Positions 31,676 through 40,521 of a stretch of DNA of 64,000 nt are shown in pieces. Under the pieces are notes generated by a model. That model was not told the DNA's origin. It saw nothing but the letters and a program-made list of their open reading frames with translations, and made no database searches. Position numbers and translations under genes: made by a program. Each line of letters begins with the position of its first letter. The stretch's first letter is position 1. Source of the stretch: Natribaculum luteum (GTDB lineage: Archaea > Halobacteriota > Halobacteria > Halobacteriales > Natrialbaceae); contig NZ_CP095397.1 in assembly GCF_023008545.1 (NCBI RefSeq), positions 1,736,001 through 1,800,000 of the forward strand, read 5' to 3'.

Positions 31676-33046
31676 TCACTCGTCGTCCTGGCGGTACACC
31701 GGCGTTCGAAACCGAACCCCGGCGGCGGCCAGCCCCCACTTGACCTCGAGTGTGGCCCACGCGAGGCCGGTCAGTCCGATCCCGATGGCGGCAGCGAACT
31801 CCGACGCACCCATCCACACCGGGCTGACGTAGACGGCGGCGTTGGTGAGGCGGTGGGGCAGGAGGTCCCTGGCGAGCGATCGGAGCGTCCCGATCGGCAG
31901 GAGGCTACGCTCGTCGTTCGCGTTACCTGCGCCGACAGTTCGCGACTCGAGTCCGAGTTGCGCCGCGCTCTGCCCACCCGTGCTCTCGTCGCCGGTCTCG
32001 AGGCGTTCGACGTCGTAGGGGTGTGACACCGGCACCTCCCAGACGATATCGCCGTCGGGATCGATCTCGAGGATCCGTTCGCCGTGCGTGTCGGCGACGA
32101 GGGTGTTGCCGCCGGGCAGGCGGTCGGCGTCGCGGGGCCACTCCATCCGTGCGTCGGTCCACTCCCAGGTTCGGTTCCACTCGCCGTCCTCGCGCTGGAA
32201 CTCCTGGACGCGGTCGTTCTCCGAGTCGGCGACGAGTACGGCTGGACCGCCCTCGTCTTCCGGGATGTAGTCCGGATTGTGCTGCTCGTACAGGACGTCG
32301 TAGTCGTCCTCGGCACCCAGGGTCCACTCCTCGAGCAGGCCCTCGTCTCGGTCGAGGAAGACGACCTGGTCCTGGTTTCGCAGGCTGACCACGATCCGTC
32401 CCGCCTGCTCTCCGCGCTCGACGTACTCGACGTCGTTGATGTGTGCCCAGTTGGTCGGGTACGCGCCGCCTCCATCGACGGGGAACTCGCTCTGGGCGTC
32501 CCAGAGCCACTCGACGAGTTCCGTCTCGGTGTCGACGACGAACACCTGATCTGCGACGATGTCGGCGACGACGATGTGGGTGTCGTCGATGCGATCCACG
32601 TCGTGCCACTCGCCGGATTTCTCCCGGTGGTCGTAGCGGGCGTAGATCTCCTCGGTCTCGCCGGTCGAGAGGTTGACCCGTTCGACGACGTTGCGCGTAC
32701 ACGGCGGCGTTCGACAGGTCGGTCCCTCTGTGTGGATCGTGTCGGTTGCGGCGTACTCGACGGTCGTCGCCTCGCTGTCGACGGGGTCGACGTCGAAGTA
32801 CTTCGTGTGACTGCTGTCGTAGTACTCGAGGCTGCCGTCCGGCGCGTAGGCGACGATCGTCCCGTACCGGCCCGACTCGGTGACGACCGTGTGGCCGTCT
32901 CGAGGCTCCGCCCTGGGGACGTCCGCCTCACTCGCGGTCGAGCGGCCGTGAGCCGACCCGTAGGCGATGACGGCACTCGACAGCACGACGACGATCACGA
33001 AGGTGGCCCGGAGGCGGTTTCGGGTGAGAACCGAGCGGACGTTCAC
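31676..33046 (-). CDS. Arylsulfotransferase (ASST)-family membrane-anchored beta-propeller protein
   Basis: A 456-aa protein with an N-terminal signal-anchor (about residues 11-32, LRATFVIVVVLSSAVIAYG) and a C-terminal transmembrane pair (about 402-430). The middle is a beta-propeller with ASST hallmarks: GEWHDVDRIDDTHIVVADI, TNWAHINDVEYVE, NPDYIPEDEGGPAVLVADSENDRVQEF and MEWPRDADRLPGGNTLVADTHG, with His residues at the expected active-site strands. Bacterial ASST moves sulfate between phenols; archaeal homologs have been linked with sulfated glycans of surface proteins. The domain faces outside. Nearby GT4 and epimerase genes support a glycan role. Confidence 0.8.
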   Translation of the reverse strand: MNVRSVLTRNRLRATFVIVVVLSSAVIAYGSAHGRSTASEADVPRAEPRDGHTVVTESGRYGTIVAYAPDGSLEYYDSSHTKYFDVDPVDSEATTVEYAATDTIHTEGPTCRTPPCTRNVVERVNLSTGETEEIYARYDHREKSGEWHDVDRIDDTHIVVADIVADQVFVVDTETELVEWLWDAQSEFPVDGGGAYPTNWAHINDVEYVERGEQAGRIVVSLRNQDQVVFLDRDEGLLEEWTLGAEDDYDVLYEQHNPDYIPEDEGGPAVLVADSENDRVQEFQREDGEWNRTWEWTDARMEWPRDADRLPGGNTLVADTHGERILEIDPDGDIVWEVPVSHPYDVERLETGDESTGGQSAAQLGLESRTVGAGNANDERSLLPIGTLRSLARDLLPHRLTNAAVYVSPVWMGASEFAAAIGIGLTGLAWATLEVKWGLAAAGVRFRTPVYRQDDE

Positions 33047-33197
33047 GATATCATCACCCGCGCGCGCAGTGGAGAACGTGACATGTCTCGAGGACCTACC
33101 TGCGCCGTTCTACGGGAAGCGTCATATGCTCTTGGCACCGCCGGCCGCGTTTGCCCGCTCTCGCAGTTGAACCCCTTTTGATCGGTCTTACTGACGG

Positions 33198-33540
33198 ATG
33201 CTGGATCCACGCGTACTCGTCACCGGCGTCGCTGGCTTTATCGGATCGAACCTCGCCAACGAGTTGGCCGAGCGCAACGAGGTCGTCGCGGTCGACGACT
33301 GTCACCTCGACACACCGAAGATTCTCTCTCCCGACGTCGAGTTCGTCGAGGCGAGCGTCCTCGACGAGGACCTCCCGACGGACGTCGACGTCGTCTTCCA
33401 CCTCGCGGCACTTTCCTCGTACGCGATGCACGAGGAAACTCCCCGTCGTGGCGTGTGTCAACGTCGTCGAACAGGCCCGCAAGGATGGGTGTGACACGGT
33501 CGTCTACGCCGACTCGACGCGACGACACGCACGCTGGACG
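33198..33540 (+). pseudogene. Truncated, frameshifted NAD-dependent sugar epimerase/dehydratase
   Basis: ATG 33198 opens MLDPRVLVTGVAGFIGSNLA (the GxxGFIGxxL dinucleotide fold of GalE/RmlB-type SDR enzymes), continuing through VFHLAALSSYAMHEETP to about residue 82. The homologous sequence then resumes in another frame as VACVNVVEQARKDGCDTVVYA (33441-33505), having lost roughly 8-10 codons expected there. Similarity ends at about 33510, before the YxxxK active site, so about 200 C-terminal residues are missing. It is an inactivated gene within the glycan cluster. Confidence 0.75.
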
Positions 33541-33601
33541 TTACGCCGTCGTTCTCGCATCGGAAGGCATATGTCTCTTTGATCGAATTTTGTGACGACT
33601 G

Positions 33602-34459
33602 ATGCAGGACCAGCGTTTCCTCGAGTCCGATTGGGATTACTGCGTGGTGCTGGACGCGTGTCGTTACGACGTCTTCAGCGAGCTTTACGACGAGTATCTC
33701 GACGGTACTCTCGAAAAGCGCTGGAGCACCGGTTCGTCCACCCCGGAGTGGGCCTACCGGACGTTCACCGGTGACCACGACCTCGCGTACTTCTCGTCGA
33801 ACCCCTTCATCAACAGCCTCGGCATCCCGCTGAACGAACTGAAGTGGGGTGCAAGCTGTGACTACGAGTGGTCTGCGACAGACCACATAAGCCAGGTTTT
33901 CGACGTGTGGAAACACGGCTGGGACGACGACCTCGGGACGGTCCCGCCCGAGAGCCTCGCGGAGTCGTTTCACGACCACCGAGACGCCGTCGAGCGTGCC
34001 GAGCGGACCGTCATCCACTACATGCAACCGCACGCTCCCTACCTCGCTCGAGGCAAGGGCCAGAAGTTAAAACAGATCCGCAAGGGGATCCGTCGTCAGG
34101 AGGAAGCCGAAGAGAGCAACGAGGACGGCGGCTTGCTCTCGTCGGTCGGCGACACCGTTCGACCGCGCGTCGAGAGCGCCCTCGAGGACAGCGAGGTCGC
34201 ACAGAAGGCCGGCCTGTGGCTCGAACTCGACCCCGGCACCCTCCTGCGCGACGGCACGCGTGAGGCGGCGCTTGCGTACTACGAGGAGAACCTCCGGATC
34301 GCCCTCGAGTCCGTCGTGGACCTGATCGACGAACTCGACGGCACCGTCGTCGTCACCGCGGACCACGGCGAGGCGTTCGGCGAGGAAGGCGTCTGGGAAC
34401 ACCACATCGAGACACACATCCCTGCGCTGATGGAGGTCCCGTGGCTCGAAGTGCAGTAG
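33602..34459 (+). CDS. Alkaline phosphatase/sulfatase-superfamily protein of glycan clusters
   Basis: A 285-aa protein. YCVVLDACRYDVFSELYDE (about residues 13-31) provides the metal-binding Asp and a D-A-C-R-Y-D nucleophile-type region; IHYMQPHAPYLARG and VVVTADHGEAFGEEGVWEHH (about 252-271) supply the late His/Asp metal ligands. The length (285) is short compared with full sulfatases (about 450). Such short sulfatase-like proteins are common in haloarchaeal agl/glycan loci. The substrate is unknown. It follows the epimerase pseudogene by about 60 bp and begins at ATG 33602. Confidence 0.75.
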   Translation: MQDQRFLESDWDYCVVLDACRYDVFSELYDEYLDGTLEKRWSTGSSTPEWAYRTFTGDHDLAYFSSNPFINSLGIPLNELKWGASCDYEWSATDHISQVFDVWKHGWDDDLGTVPPESLAESFHDHRDAVERAERTVIHYMQPHAPYLARGKGQKLKQIRKGIRRQEEAEESNEDGGLLSSVGDTVRPRVESALEDSEVAQKAGLWLELDPGTLLRDGTREAALAYYEENLRIALESVVDLIDELDGTVVVTADHGEAFGEEGVWEHHIETHIPALMEVPWLEVQ

Positions 34460-34763
34460 GACTCGAGGCGGGTTCTACCACACGATGCATCGCTGGAACG
34501 GGAGAGCGGTCCGGACGCGTATCGACGACGATGATCGGCTGTCGTGGCCCGAATCGACCGCACGCGACTCGAGGTCAGCAGCGACGTCCCGACGCTGGTC
34601 GCCGACGTCGCACTCGTCTCGGTGACGACGCCTATATGAGTCACGATGTCGCACATCGCCTCGCCCTCGAAACTCGCCAAAAATCGTCGTCTCGAGCCGT
34701 TCACACGTTCGGGAGGGAAAAATTGATAACCGTCCCATCTAACCGCCAACCATACCGATCAGA
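34460..34763. other. Intergenic region upstream of the glycosyltransferases
   Basis: About 300 bp. A stretch at 34543-34639 in one frame (GTG start, VARIDRTRLEVSSDVPTLVA) has haloarchaeal-like codon use but no recognisable product and may be gene debris. AT-rich aaaaattgataacc (34718-34731) is the likely promoter for the gene at 34764. Confidence 0.4.
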
Positions 34764-35735
34764 ATGAGGACCAGTCACTATTTTGAGTTCGAAGACGTGG
34801 TGACAGGGGGGGTCCGGGAGTCGGTGAAACACCAGCGAAAGATGTTAGAAGAGCGGGGGATCGAGTACACCGTCGAGCCCGATCTCGACGCCGACGTTCT
34901 GCATCTGAATCTCATGGGTCCTCGGTCGATCTACTACGCAAAGCGCGCGAAGCGTCGCGACGTTCCGGTCGTGATCCACACTCACGTGACCGCCGAGGAC
35001 TTCGGCGACAGCTTTCGATTTACGAACCTGCTCGCCAAACCCCTGCGGCCGTATCTCGAGACGGCCTACAGTCTCGGCGACGCGCTGGTCTGTCCCTCGG
35101 AGTACAACCGAGAACTCATCGAGACGTACTCCGATGCGAAGACGACCGTCATCTCGAACGGCGTCGACCGGGAGAAACTCGAGGGCTTCGAGACGCTCAC
35201 AGAGGAGTACCGAAAGCGGTACGACCTGACGCCGCCGGTCGTCTTCCTCGTCGGGCACGTGATCAAGCGAAAGGGGCTTCGCGAGTTCGTCGAGACGGCC
35301 CGCCGGATGCCCGAACTGGACTTCGTCTGGTTCGGTCCACTCGACCTCTCGCTGAAGGGACGAGAGACGACGAAACTCATCGAGGAGTCGCCGGACAACT
35401 GCACGTTCACGGGCTTTGTCGACGATATCCGTGGCGCGTACGCCGCCGGAGACATCTTCTTCTTCCCAACACACGAGGAGAACGAAGGAATCGCACTGCT
35501 CGAGGCGATGAGCACCGGGACGCCGGTCGTCGTCAGGGACATCGACACGTTCGCGTGGCTCGAGGACGGACACGACTGCCTGAAGTCAGACGGGACGTTC
35601 GACGAACAGCTCGCGCGGCTCACAGACGAGACGGTACGAGAGCGACTCGGCGAGAACGCGTTACAGACCAGCGAACAGTTCTCGCTCTCGAATACGGCAG
35701 ATCAGTTGCACTCGCTGTACACGGGGTTGACCTGA
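34764..35735 (+). CDS. Family 4 (GT-B) glycosyltransferase
   Basis: A 323-aa protein. The N-domain begins MRTSHYFEFEDVVTGGVRES with the Gly-rich acceptor loop; VIHTHVTAEDFG follows. The C-domain has ISNGVDREKLE (about residues 133-143), VVFLVGHVIKRKGLREFVE (about 157-175) and the donor motif THEENEGIALLEAMSTGTPVVVRD (E-x7-E; about 239-262). GT4 retaining enzymes use nucleotide sugars. Length is on the short side for GT4 (about 360). It is 1 bp from the next GT4 gene, so the two form a unit for adding two sugars to a lipid or surface glycan. Confidence 0.85.
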   Translation: MRTSHYFEFEDVVTGGVRESVKHQRKMLEERGIEYTVEPDLDADVLHLNLMGPRSIYYAKRAKRRDVPVVIHTHVTAEDFGDSFRFTNLLAKPLRPYLETAYSLGDALVCPSEYNRELIETYSDAKTTVISNGVDREKLEGFETLTEEYRKRYDLTPPVVFLVGHVIKRKGLREFVETARRMPELDFVWFGPLDLSLKGRETTKLIEESPDNCTFTGFVDDIRGAYAAGDIFFFPTHEENEGIALLEAMSTGTPVVVRDIDTFAWLEDGHDCLKSDGTFDEQLARLTDETVRERLGENALQTSEQFSLSNTADQLHSLYTGLT

Positions 35736-35736
35736 T

Positions 35737-36834
35737 ATGAAAGTCGGATTCTTCACGGACAGCTACTTCCCGGAGATCGACGGGGTAACGTACACGATCA
35801 AACACTGGCGGGAACGACTCGAGCGAAACGGTCACGAGGTCTACGTCGTCTATCCCGACGGCGACTACGAACCAGGGGAGCGGGAGATCCCCGTCAGTTC
35901 GGTCCCGAACCCGTTTTACAGCGGCTACCGGATCCCGCTTTTCAAACGCCTCTCGGCGCTTCCCGACCTCGATCTCGTCCACTGTCACGGGCCAGCACCG
36001 GTCGGCATCCTCGGGCGGTACTACGCCTGGAAGCGCGACGTTCCGGCGATCTACACGCACCATACCCCGCTCGAGGAGTACTTCCCACAGAGTGTCAAGT
36101 CGCGACGGCTGGCGTCGCTTCTGACTCGGCTCTACCTCCCCTGGGAGAACACGCTCCTGGGGAGTTTCGACGCCGTCACCGCCTCGACCGAACGGATCGA
36201 CCGCGAGGTCGACCCCGTCAAACTCCCCGTCGGGATCGACATGGAGTTCTTCCAGCCGACCGACGAGGAGTGGTACCCGGACCGGACGGTGATCGGGTAC
36301 AGCGGCCGAATCAGCGGCGAGAAGAACGTCGACGAGATCGTCGCGGTCGCCGAACGGCTGTCCGAGTACGAGTTCGTCGTCGTCGGCGAAGGCCCCGCCC
36401 GTCGATCGCTCGAATGTGACGCCCCCGACAACGTCGAGTTCCTCGATTTCCTGCCGCGAGAGGAGCTTCCCGTCTTCTACTCGTCGATCGACGCGTTCGT
36501 CACCGCCTCGACCGGCGACACGTTGGGTCTGTCGACGCTCGAGGCCAACGCCTGTGGCACGCCCGTTGCGGCCGCCGACGTCCCGCCGTTTACGGACACG
36601 ATCGGGCCGGAAAACGGCGCGCGCTTCGGATACGGGGACCGCGACGACATGGCCGAGACGATCGAGACCTGCCTCGAGACGGACTGGGACACGAGAGCCG
36701 CCGTCGAGACGTACTCGATCCAGCACACGCTCGAGCAACTCGAGAGCCTCTACCGGGAGGTCACGCTCTCGACCGACGGGACGTACGCCGAGACGACCCA
36801 GCGGTGGAAACTTCCCGAACGCGATCGCGGATAG
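35737..36834 (+). CDS. Family 4 glycosyltransferase (glycolipid synthase-like)
   Basis: A 365-aa protein beginning MKVGFFTDSYFPEIDGVTYT, a start typical of diacylglycerol glucosyl-/galactosyltransferases and phosphatidylinositol mannosyltransferases. THHTPLEEYFP, GYSGRISGEKNVDEIV (about residues 187-202) and the donor motif ASTGDTLGLSTLEANACGTPVAAAD (about 256-280; D/E-x7-E) follow. It probably glycosylates a membrane lipid on the cytoplasmic face. It starts 1 bp after the upstream GT4 stop. Confidence 0.85.
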   Translation: MKVGFFTDSYFPEIDGVTYTIKHWRERLERNGHEVYVVYPDGDYEPGEREIPVSSVPNPFYSGYRIPLFKRLSALPDLDLVHCHGPAPVGILGRYYAWKRDVPAIYTHHTPLEEYFPQSVKSRRLASLLTRLYLPWENTLLGSFDAVTASTERIDREVDPVKLPVGIDMEFFQPTDEEWYPDRTVIGYSGRISGEKNVDEIVAVAERLSEYEFVVVGEGPARRSLECDAPDNVEFLDFLPREELPVFYSSIDAFVTASTGDTLGLSTLEANACGTPVAAADVPPFTDTIGPENGARFGYGDRDDMAETIETCLETDWDTRAAVETYSIQHTLEQLESLYREVTLSTDGTYAETTQRWKLPERDRG

Positions 36835-36844
36835 CGACGAGCGC

Positions 36845-37558
36845 CTAGTAGCCGTCGAAGGCGAACGTCCGGAGACCGAACTCCGCGGCGCGCTCGCGGG
36901 AGATGGTCGCGTCCCGATAGCCGATCTCCCCGTCCTCGAGTACCGTCAGCACGTCGCCGACGGAGAGCGCGAACCCGAGGTCGTGGGTCGCGACGACGAC
37001 CGTGATCCCCTCGCGTCGCAACGCGTCGATCACAGCACTGATCGTCGAACAGCCGTCGCCGTCGAGCCCGAGCGTCGGTTCGTCGAACAGCAGGTAGTCG
37101 GGGTCCATCGCCAGCACGCCTGCGAGCGAGACGCGCTTTTTCTCGCCACCGCTCAACGTGGTACACAGCCGGTCGTCGAACCCGGACAGTCCGACCGTCT
37201 CGAGTGCCTCTTGAGTTCGTCGGGCAGCGTCGACGCCGACGTTCTCGGGTCCGAACGCGACGTCCTGGCCCACGGTCGGCGCGACGAGCTGGTCGTCGGG
37301 GTTCTGGAAGACGTAGCCTACCTTCGTCCGGAGGTCGCGGAGGCTCGCGTCGTCGTAGGTCACGCGCTCGTCGTCGACGTAGACTGCGCCGCCGTCGGGT
37401 TCGACGAGTCCGTTGAGGTGTTTGAGTAGCGTCGACTTGCCGGCCCCGTTCCGTCCGAGCAGCATCGTCACCTCGCCGCCTGCGGCACGGAAGTCGACGC
37501 CACGCAGGACCGGCTCGCCCTCGTAGGCGAACTCGAGGTCGGTCGTCTCGATCGTCAC
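36845..37558 (-). CDS. cbiO: Cobalt/nickel ECF transporter ATPase
   Basis: A 237-aa ABC ATPase. Walker [19 protein letters not shown] (about residues 35-52), Q-loop [13 protein letters not shown] (about 83-95; the DDQ is typical of CbiO/EcfA), signature [16 protein letters not shown] (about 134-149), Walker [13 protein letters not shown] and H-loop THDLGFAL. The start is the GTG at 37558, which overlaps the cbiQ stop (GTGA). It powers uptake by the CbiM core. Fourth gene of a cbiM-(cbiN-like)-cbiQ-cbiO operon. Confidence 0.92.
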   Translation of the reverse strand: MTIETTDLEFAYEGEPVLRGVDFRAAGGEVTMLLGRNGAGKSTLLKHLNGLVEPDGGAVYVDDERVTYDDASLRDLRTKVGYVFQNPDDQLVAPTVGQDVAFGPENVGVDAARRTQEALETVGLSGFDDRLCTTLSGGEKKRVSLAGVLAMDPDYLLFDEPTLGLDGDGCSTISAVIDALRREGITVVVATHDLGFALSVGDVLTVLEDGEIGYRDATISRERAAEFGLRTFAFDGY

Positions 37559-38280
37559 AGTACCACCGTCGCAATCAGCACGCCGAGGACGACGGCCGCG
37601 GGAGCGTACCCCTCGTTCGCCCGCTCGACGGTCGGCATCCGCCCGTCGTAACACCGCGCACGCATCGCCTCGTCGACGCGTTCGGCGCGCTCGAGCGACC
37701 CCACGAGCAACGAGCCGGCGACGAGCTTCGTGGTTCGGACCTGCGTTCGCCGGTCGACGTACCCGAGTCGGGCGGCGGCGGCGGTTCGTAGCCGGTCGGC
37801 TTCGGCGAGCAGAATCTGGATTCCGCGGTAGACGAAAAGCGACAGGTCGACCACGAACGCGGGCACGCGGAGCCGTCGGAGGGCCGCGAACAGCTCCGGG
37901 ACGGGCGTGCTGAGCACGAGGAAGGCCATCACCGACAGCGCAGCGACCGAGCGCAACCCCGTCGTCGCGGCGGTCTCGACGGCCTCTGCCGTCACCTCGA
38001 GGAGCCAGACGCGAACGACGACGGTCTCGCCGCCGGTGACGGCGAGGATCACGACCAGACTCGGCACCAGAAAGGCCACGGGCGGACCGAGCAGACGCAG
38101 GTAGTGACGTCCGGCGGCGTCGAGTGCGAGCGCCGAAAACAGCGCGAGCGCGCCGAGTCGCGTCGCCTCGTTCGGGCTCGCGACGACCAGCGCCAGTGCG
38201 AGCAGCGACACGTAGACTTTCAGCGGGCCGTCGATCGCGGGCCTCGAGGCGACCTGCACCGACTCAAGCGTTTGATGCAT
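37555..38280 (-). CDS. cbiQ: ECF transporter transmembrane subunit CbiQ
   Basis: A 241-aa protein with about five transmembrane helices and two cytoplasmic coupling motifs typical of EcfT/CbiQ: the Ala-Arg-Gly signatures appear as [22 protein letters not shown] (about residues 194-215; contains ARC/RG-type) and an earlier [21 protein letters not shown] 38280 opens [20 protein letters not shown]; the longer upstream frame is Arg/Ser-rich and belongs to the neighbouring gene in another frame. It overlaps the small upstream subunit by 17 bp and cbiO by 4 bp. Confidence 0.88.
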   Translation of the reverse strand: MHQTLESVQVASRPAIDGPLKVYVSLLALALVVASPNEATRLGALALFSALALDAAGRHYLRLLGPPVAFLVPSLVVILAVTGGETVVVRVWLLEVTAEAVETAATTGLRSVAALSVMAFLVLSTPVPELFAALRRLRVPAFVVDLSLFVYRGIQILLAEADRLRTAAAARLGYVDRRTQVRTTKLVAGSLLVGSLERAERVDEAMRARCYDGRMPTVERANEGYAPAAVVLGVLIATVVL

Positions 38281-38539
38281 TCCGGTTTCGTCCGAACGCG
38301 CCCACGTAGTAGCCGATGACCGCCCCGCCGAGCCCTGCCTGCAGGCTAAACAGGAGACTCTCGATCTCGCCGCTCGGCGGCGTCCAGATCGGGGAGAGCC
38401 ACGGCTCGTACTCCGGTGCGACCTCGCCGATCGTTTCCTCGGCCTCGCCGTCGGCACCGCCCCACGCTCCCGGGACGACCCCCGTGATCGCGACCAGGGC
38501 GACCAGCAAGACGACGCCGACGAGGATCGCTCGGTTCAC
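38264..38539 (-). CDS. PDGLE/CbiN-like small subunit of the Co/Ni transporter
   Basis: A 91-aa protein: GTG start (38539) overlapping the cbiM stop, N-terminal transmembrane helix (NRAILVGVVLLVALVAITG, about residues 2-20), an external Pro-rich segment (EYEPWLSPIWTPPSGE) and a second helix SLQAGLGGAVIGYYVGAFG. The two-helix layout with a short extracytoplasmic loop is that of CbiN or the PDGLE domain, which assists CbiM in metal loading. The PDGLE motif itself is not evident; position in the operon is the main argument. It overlaps cbiQ by 17 bp. Confidence 0.75.
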   Translation of the reverse strand: MNRAILVGVVLLVALVAITGVVPGAWGGADGEAEETIGEVAPEYEPWLSPIWTPPSGEIESLLFSLQAGLGGAVIGYYVGAFGRNRNASNA

Positions 38540-39198
38540 GCTGACACCCTCAGTCGCGTCCGAACGTCCGCTTTCACCTCGACCAGATAGCCGATCAGAC
38601 CCGCGGCGATCCCCCCCTCGACGAGGCCGATCGGGACCTGCGTCACGGCGAAGACGGCCGCGAACCCGGCCATCGCCGAGACGACCCCCTCGAGGCCGCC
38701 GCCTGCCGGAAAGGCCATCGCGAGCTGGGCGGACGTCACGAGGTAGGTGACCCAGTTCGTGACGACCGTCGCGGCGAACGTCGACCCCTCGAGACCCGCG
38801 TACCGTCGCGTAAACCGGTAGGTGAGCCACCCGACGAACGGGCCGACGATCCCCATCGCGGCGACGTTCGCCCCGAGCGTCGAGATGCCGCCGTGGGCGA
38901 GCAACAGCGACTGATAGAGGAGGACGATCGTCGAGAGAAACGCCGTGACGGCCGGACCGAACAGGACGACCGCGACGCCGGTTCCCGTCGGGTGGGACGT
39001 GCTCCCCGTCACCGAGGGAATCTTCAGCGCCGAGAAGACGAACACGAACGCCCCGGCGATCGCGACGAGCGCGATGCGACTCGAGTCTTCACGGACCATC
39101 TTCGCGGTTCTGTACGCGCCGAACGCGACGACCGGCGCGGCGACGAGATACCAGGCCGCCGCCCAGAACGGCGGCAGGAATCCTTCCATGATGTGCAT
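38536..39198 (-). CDS. cbiM: Cobalt/nickel-binding transport core protein
   Basis: A 220-aa protein opening MHIMEGFLPPFWAAAWY, the hallmark CbiM/NikM N-terminus in which Met1, His2 and a later His bind the metal. FSALKIPSVTGSTSHPTGTG (about residues 56-75) supplies the second conserved His, and about seven transmembrane helices follow. Co2+ versus Ni2+ cannot be decided by eye. It is the first gene of a tightly overlapping minus-strand operon (4-bp GTGA overlaps). A palindromic AT-rich element lies 43-67 bp upstream. Confidence 0.93.
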   Translation of the reverse strand: MHIMEGFLPPFWAAAWYLVAAPVVAFGAYRTAKMVREDSSRIALVAIAGAFVFVFSALKIPSVTGSTSHPTGTGVAVVLFGPAVTAFLSTIVLLYQSLLLAHGGISTLGANVAAMGIVGPFVGWLTYRFTRRYAGLEGSTFAATVVTNWVTYLVTSAQLAMAFPAGGGLEGVVSAMAGFAAVFAVTQVPIGLVEGGIAAGLIGYLVEVKADVRTRLRVSA

Positions 39199-39510
39199 CT
39201 TCGTTTGACACCGATCGTGACTATTTTCGAGGGTGGTAAAACAATTACGATTGTATTATAACAATAGTGCTTGTCCTCGACTCGTGATGCGCTCGACAGC
39301 TTCGAGGTCGCCGAGTACACCCTCCGTCGCTCGAGCGACGGTCTCGCCACCGATCGCTCGTCGTTTCGGGGCGACGCCGTACGCGCTATCGGTGCTCGAC
39401 GAGGGGGTACTCGAGTCGGATTCGCCGTCGAACGCGTTCGAACGTAGGACCGTCACGAACGCGACGGCTACACCTCTTTGTGGGTGGCCGTCGGCAGGAT
39501 CGAGCGCACT
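39199..39510. other. Intergenic region with cbiM promoter and possible gene debris
   Basis: About 310 bp. The left 70 bp carry the cbiM promoter and palindromes. Between 39271 and 39447 one plus-strand frame (ALDSFEVAEYTLRR, RGDAVRAIGARRGG) has haloarchaeal codon use but no ATG (only TTG 39271), so it may be debris or a small unrecognised protein; not called. Confidence 0.4.
39241..39265. promoter_or_regulatory. Tandem ACAAT/ATTGT dyads upstream of cbiM (candidate metal-responsive operator)
   Basis: ACAAT-TACG-ATTGT (39241-39254) shares its right arm with ATTGT-ATTATA-ACAAT (39250-39265), so three alternating half-sites occur in 25 bp. They lie immediately upstream of the TATA-like ttttacc (minus strand, 39235-39241) of the Co/Ni operon. 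The position fits a NikR-type or DtxR-type repressor; no regulator gene is adjacent. Confidence 0.45.
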
Positions 39511-40410
39511 ATGGGTGACATCGACGTTGCAATCGGCGTCGACGCAGACTGCGTCGCCGGCTGGCTCGGCTCGTACGGCGGCGCGGACTCCCCCGCGGAC
39601 CTCTCTCGAGGGCTGTCCGCCGGCAACGAGGGCATCCCCCGGATGCTCGAACTCTTCGAGAGCGAGGGCGTTTCGACGTCGTGGTACGTCCCCGGTCACA
39701 CGATCGAGACGTTTCGCGACGAGATCGAGGCGGTCGCGGCCGCCGGCCACGAACTCGGCGTCCACGGTTACTCACACGAGAACCCGACCGACCTCTCGCG
39801 GGAACAGGAAGACGAAATCCTCGAGGTATCGATCGACCTGATCGAGGACGTCACGGGATCGGAACCGGTCGGCCACCGCGCCAGCTGGTGGGAGTTCAGC
39901 GAGCACACGCCGGAACTCGTCGAGAAACACGGCTTCCTCTACGACAGCAGCCTGATGGAACGCCAGTTCGAACCGGGCTGGATGCGAAAAGGCGACAGCT
40001 GGGAGAAGATCCGCTACGACGAAGCACCCGAGACGTGGATGGAGCCGTACCAGTACGGCGAGGAAACCGACGTCGTCGAGATCCCGATCAGCTGGTATCG
40101 CGACGACATCCCGCCGATGCTGTTCATCAAACAGCCGATCTACCACGCGGGGTACAAAGACCCCGAGATGATGTACGAGCAGTACTACAAGCGCCAGTTC
40201 GACTTCCTGTACGACCGACGCGGGGCCGGCGTCTACACCTTCACCATCCACCCGGACATCCACGGCCTGCCGCACATGATCCCGCTGCTCGAGGAGTTCA
40301 TCCGGTACGTCGAGGGCCACGAACGGGCGCAGTTCACCACGCTCGAGGAGATCGCCCGGAAGTACGAGGACGACCCGTCGGTTTACGAGAGCGAGAGCGA
40401 CTACGTCTGA
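39511..40410 (+). CDS. Polysaccharide deacetylase family (HpPgdA/PuuE-like)
   Basis: A 299-aa protein with the NodB-homology TIM-like barrel. IGVDADCVAGWLGSYGG (about residues 8-24) carries the catalytic and metal Asp; HGYSHENPTDLS (about 88-99) gives the HxxxH zinc pair, and HPDIHGLPHMIPLLEEFI (about 250-267) the late catalytic His. The VAGWLGSYGG/SRGLSAGNEGIPRMLELFE pattern is closest to HpPgdA/PuuE-like deacetylases and imide amidohydrolases, which act on small N-acyl compounds as well as glycans. It has no signal peptide, so is cytoplasmic. ATG 39511. Confidence 0.85.
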   Translation: MGDIDVAIGVDADCVAGWLGSYGGADSPADLSRGLSAGNEGIPRMLELFESEGVSTSWYVPGHTIETFRDEIEAVAAAGHELGVHGYSHENPTDLSREQEDEILEVSIDLIEDVTGSEPVGHRASWWEFSEHTPELVEKHGFLYDSSLMERQFEPGWMRKGDSWEKIRYDEAPETWMEPYQYGEETDVVEIPISWYRDDIPPMLFIKQPIYHAGYKDPEMMYEQYYKRQFDFLYDRRGAGVYTFTIHPDIHGLPHMIPLLEEFIRYVEGHERAQFTTLEEIARKYEDDPSVYESESDYV

Positions 40411-40521
40411 TACGGACGACTGTGGCTGTGTGCCAGGCAGCCGTAAACCGTCTTCGCAGATGCCCCGGAAATGACCCGTAACCATCGTTCTGAGCGGTAA
40501 TCCACCGCTCGAGAGCCCCGC

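Noticed and set aside
32084-33181. 365-codon plus-strand frame opposite the arylsulfotransferase
   Set aside because: Antisense shadow; the minus-strand gene has propeller motifs and membrane anchors.
40410-40491. Possible fifth copy of the 82-bp repeat (starts tgatacggacgactgt)
   Set aside because: Only the left 14 bp match; no matching right end 82 bp away and no long inner stem.
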